Assembly (NCBI GenBank): GCA_963082875.1
Contig: OY720099.1
Location: 20,441,066-20,505,065, forward strand
Direction of reading: 5' to 3'
DNA: 64,000 bases
DNA from: Corella eumyota
Taxonomy: Eukaryota > Chordata > Ascidiacea > Phlebobranchia > Corellidae
Under the pieces are notes generated by a model. The model saw only the letters and a program-made list of their open reading frames with translations. It searched no databases and had not been told where the DNA came from. The translations under genes were made by a program, and so were the position numbers. Shown here one piece after another: positions 60,707 to 64,000 of the stretch (position 1 is its first letter; each line of letters begins with the position of its first letter).

Positions 60707-63700
60707 AAGGCCTGAGTTTAATTCCCACTGCTGCCCTAAGGTCCCATGTTTAATTCCCACTGCTGCCCTAAGGTCCCATGTTTAATTCCCACTGCTGCCC
60801 TAAGGTCCTGGGTTTAATTCCCACTGCTGGCCTAAGGTCCTGGGTTTAATTCCCACTGCTGGCCTAAGGTTCCATGTTTAATTCCCACTGCTGCCCTAAG
60901 GTCCCATGTTTAATTCCCACTGCTGCCCTAAGGTCCTGGGTTTAATTTCCACTGCTGGCCTAAGGTCCTGGGTTTAATTCCCACTGCTGGCCTAAGGTCC
61001 CATGTTTAATTCCCACTGCTGCCCTAAGGTCCTGGGTTTAATTCCCACTGCTGGCCTAAGGTCCCATGTTTAATTCCCACTGCTGGCCTAAGGTCCTGGG
61101 TTTAATTCCCACTGCTGCCCTAAGGTCCTGGGTTTAATTCCCACTGCTGGCCTAAGGTCCTGGGTTTAATTCCCACTGCTGGCCTAAGGTCCCATGTTTA
61201 TTTTCCACTGCTGCCCTAAGGTCTCATGTTTAATTCCCACTGCTGCCCTAAGGTCCTGGGTTTAATTCCAACTGCCGCCCCAAGGTCCCATGTTTAATTC
61301 CCACTGCTGGCCTAAGGTCCTGGGTTTAATTCCCACTGCTGGCCTAAGGTCCCATGTTTAATTCCCACTGCTGCCCTAAGGTCCCATGTTTAATTCCCAC
61401 TGCTGCCCTAAGGTCCTGGGTTTAATTCCCACTGCTGGCCTAAGGTCCCATGTTTAATTCCCACTGCTGGCCTAAGGTCCCATGTTTAATTTCCACTGCT
61501 GCCCTAAGGTCTCATGTTTGATTGCCACTGCTGCCCTAAGGTCCAGGGTTTAATTCCCACTGATGGCCTAGGGTCCCATGTTTAATTCCCACTGCTGCCC
61601 TAAGGTCCCATGTTTGATTGCCACTGCTGCCCTAAGGTCCAGGGTTTAATTCCCACTGCTGCCCCAAGGTCCCATGTTTATTTCCCACTGCTACCTTAAG
61701 GCCCTGGGTTTAATTCCCACTGCTGCCCTAAGGTCCTGGGTTTAATTCCCACTGCTGGCCTAAGGTCCTGGGTTTAATTCCCACTGCTGGCCTAGGGTCC
61801 CATGTTCAATTTCCACTGCTGCCCCAAGGTCCCATGTTTATTTCCCACTGCTACCTTAAGGCCCTGGGTTTAATTCCCACTGCTGCCCTAAGGTCCTGGG
61901 TTTAATTCCCACTGCTGGCCTAAGGTCCTGGGTTTAATTCCCACTGCTGGCCTAGGGTCCCATGTTCAATTTCCACTGCTGCCCCAAGGTCCCATGTTTA
62001 TTTCCCACTGCTACCTTAAGGCCCTGTCCCATGTTTATTTTCCACTGCTGCCCTAAGGTCGCATGTTTAATTCCCACTGCTGCCCTAAGGTCCTGGGTTT
62101 AATTCCAACTGCCGCCCCAAGGTCCCATGTTTAATTCCCACTGCTGGCCTAAGGTCCTGGGTTTAATTCCCACTGCTGGCCTAAGGTCCCATGTTTAATT
62201 CCCACTGCTGCCCTAAGGTCCCATGTTTAATTCCCACTGCTGCCCTAAGGTCCTGGGTTTAATTCCCACTGCTGGCCTAAGGTCCCATGTTTAATTCCCA
62301 CTGCTGGCCTAAGGTCCCATGTTTAATTTCCACTGCTGCCCTAAGGTCTCATGTTTGATTGCCACTGCTGCCCTAAGGTCCAGGGTTTAATTCCCACTGA
62401 TGGCCTAGGGTCCCATGTTTAATTCCCACTGCTGCCCTAAGGTCCCATGTTTGATTGCCACTGCTGCCCTAAGGTCCAGGGTTTAATTCCCACTGCTGCC
62501 CCAAGGTCCCATGTTTATTTCCCACTGCTACCTTAAGGCCCTGGGTTTAATTCCCACTGCTGCCCTAAGGTCCTGGGTTTAATTCCCACTGCTGGCCTAA
62601 GGTCCTGGGTTTAATTCCCACTGCTGGCCTAGGGTCCCATGTTCAATTTCCACTGCTGCCCCAAGGTCCCATGTTTATTTCCCACTGCTACCTTAAGGCC
62701 CTGGGTTTAATTCCCACTGCTGCCCTAAGGTCCTGGGTTTAATTCCCACTGCTGGCCTAAGGTCCTGGGTTTAATTCCCACTGCTGGCCTAGGGTCCCAT
62801 GTTCAATTTCCACTGCTGCCCCAAGGTCCCATGTTTATTTCCCACTGCTACCTTAAGGCCCTGGGTTTAATTCCCACTGCTGGCCTAAGGTCCTGGGTTT
62901 AATTCCCACTGCTGGCCTAAGGTCCCATGTTTAATTCCCACTGCTGCCCTAAGGTCCTGGGTTTAATTCCCACTGCTGGCCTAAGGCCCTGGGTTTAATT
63001 CCCACTGCTGGCCTAGGGTCCTGGGTTTAATTCCCACTGCTGGCCTAGGGTCCCATGTTCAATTTCCACTGCTGCCCTAAGGTCCTGGGTTTGATTCCCA
63101 CTGCTGCCCTAAGGTCCTGAGTTTAATTCCCACTGCCGCCATAAGCTTCTATGTTTGATTGCCACTGCTGCCCCAAGGTCCCATGTTTGATTGCCACTGC
63201 TGCCCTAAGGTCCAGGGTTTAATTCCCACTGCTGCCCCAAGGTCCCATGTTTATTTCCCACTGCTACCTTAAGGCCCTGGGTTTAATTCCCACTGCTGGC
63301 CTAAGGTCCTGGGTTTAATTCCCACTGCTGGCCTAAGGTCCCATGTTTAATTCCCACTGCTGCCCTAAGGTCCTATGTTTAATTCCCACTGCTACCATAA
63401 GGCCCTGGGTTTAATTCCCACTGCTGCCCTAAGGTCCTGGGTTTAATTCCCACTGCTGGCCTAAGGTCCCATGTTTAATTCCCACTGCTGGCCTAAGGTC
63501 CCATGTTTAATTTCCACTGCTGCCCTAAGGTCTCATGTTTGATTGCCACTGCTGCCCTAAGGTCCAGGGTTTAATTCCCACTGATGGCCTAGGGTCCCAT
63601 GTTTAATTCCCACTGCTGCCCTAAGGTCCCATGTTTGATTGCCACTGCTGCCCTAAGGTCCAGGGTTTAATTCCCACTGCTGCCCCAAGGTCCCATGTTT

Positions 63701-64000
63701 ATTTCCCACTGCTACCTTAAGGCCCTGGGTTTAATTCCCACTGCTGCCCTAAGGTCCTGGGTTTAATTCCCACTGCTGGCCTAAGGTCCTGGGTTTAATT
63801 CCCACTGCTGGCCTAGGGTCCCATGTTCAATTTCCACTGCTGCCCCAAGGTCCCATGTTTATTTCCCACTGCTACCTTAAGGCCCTGGGTTTAATTCCCA
63901 CTGCTGCCCTAAGGTCCTGGGTTTAATTCCCACTGCTGGCCTAAGGTCCTGGGTTTAATTCCCACTGCTGGCCTAGGGTCCCATGTTCAATTTCCACTGC
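60707..64000. repeat. 32-bp satellite in PTBP intron, over 100 copies, runs off the window
   Basis: Unit CCTGGGTTTAATTCCCACTG followed by CTGGCCTAAGGT, exactly 32 bp. A second main variant begins CCCATGTTTAATTCCC and has CTGCCC. Five-unit blocks of about 160 bp recur (for example around 61670, 61830, 62510, 62660, 63690 and 63850), and a larger block repeats about 837 bp apart (61264 and 62101; 61521 and 62358). The unit resembles the T-arm/box B end of the SINE at 47890. No gene is present. Confidence 0.95.

Noticed and set aside
60707-64000. Cluster of tRNA genes suggested by repeated box B-like motifs
   Set aside because: The 32-bp unit has only the T-arm-like half. No acceptor stem, box A or anticodon arm is present.

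Overview
The window looks like tunicate nuclear DNA, most likely Ciona. It is AT-rich with compact 60-130 bp introns, spliced exons with GT-AG borders, very many TGACGTCA motifs, and acceptor-like sites just upstream of both start codons, as expected for spliced-leader trans-splicing. I see no bacterial gene organisation, CRISPR array, rRNA, intact tRNA gene or retroviral element.

Two protein genes are present, both on the + strand. The first (3528-49372) is a giant secreted modular protein. I could follow it as one uninterrupted frame through 164 coding exons (25,719 coding bases, 8,572 residues by hand count). Order: signal peptide, trefoil (P-type), C-type lectin, three EGF, a second trefoil, 23 thrombospondin type 1 repeats (TSR), von Willebrand A (vWA), 120 more TSRs, one Sushi/CCP, two more vWA, stop. 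There is no transmembrane segment. The 23 TSRs before the first vWA are cut by introns inside the domain. The 120 after it are almost all one exon per domain, in phase 0, and usually exactly 156 bp. From about 22.9 to 40.3 kb the array carries a longer rhythm: every fifth TSR has a CGRG (instead of CGGG) signature and a C-x-x-G exon end, so the array appears to have grown by copying five-domain blocks.

The second gene (57770 to beyond 60648) encodes a polypyrimidine-tract-binding protein (PTBP family). Fourteen exons cover RRM1-RRM3 and the start of RRM4; the rest lies beyond the right edge.

The 8.3 kb between the genes contains exon-like islands without a convincing protein, an AT-rich minisatellite, a 1.6 kb satellite of 16-bp units with a 528-bp higher-order period, and a textbook hAT-type MITE with an 8-bp target duplication. 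The window ends in more than 3.2 kb of a 32-bp satellite inside the last visible PTBP intron. Its unit matches the box B end of a tRNA-derived SINE, and a SINE with a similar segment sits in an intron of the giant gene.

By composition the giant protein is a secreted matrix, coat or mucus-like adhesive molecule: carbohydrate-binding (lectin, trefoil), metal-dependent adhesive (three intact vWA MIDAS sites) and a very long TSR rod rich in C-mannosylation and O-fucosylation motifs. This role is inferred; I do not recognise a named orthologue.
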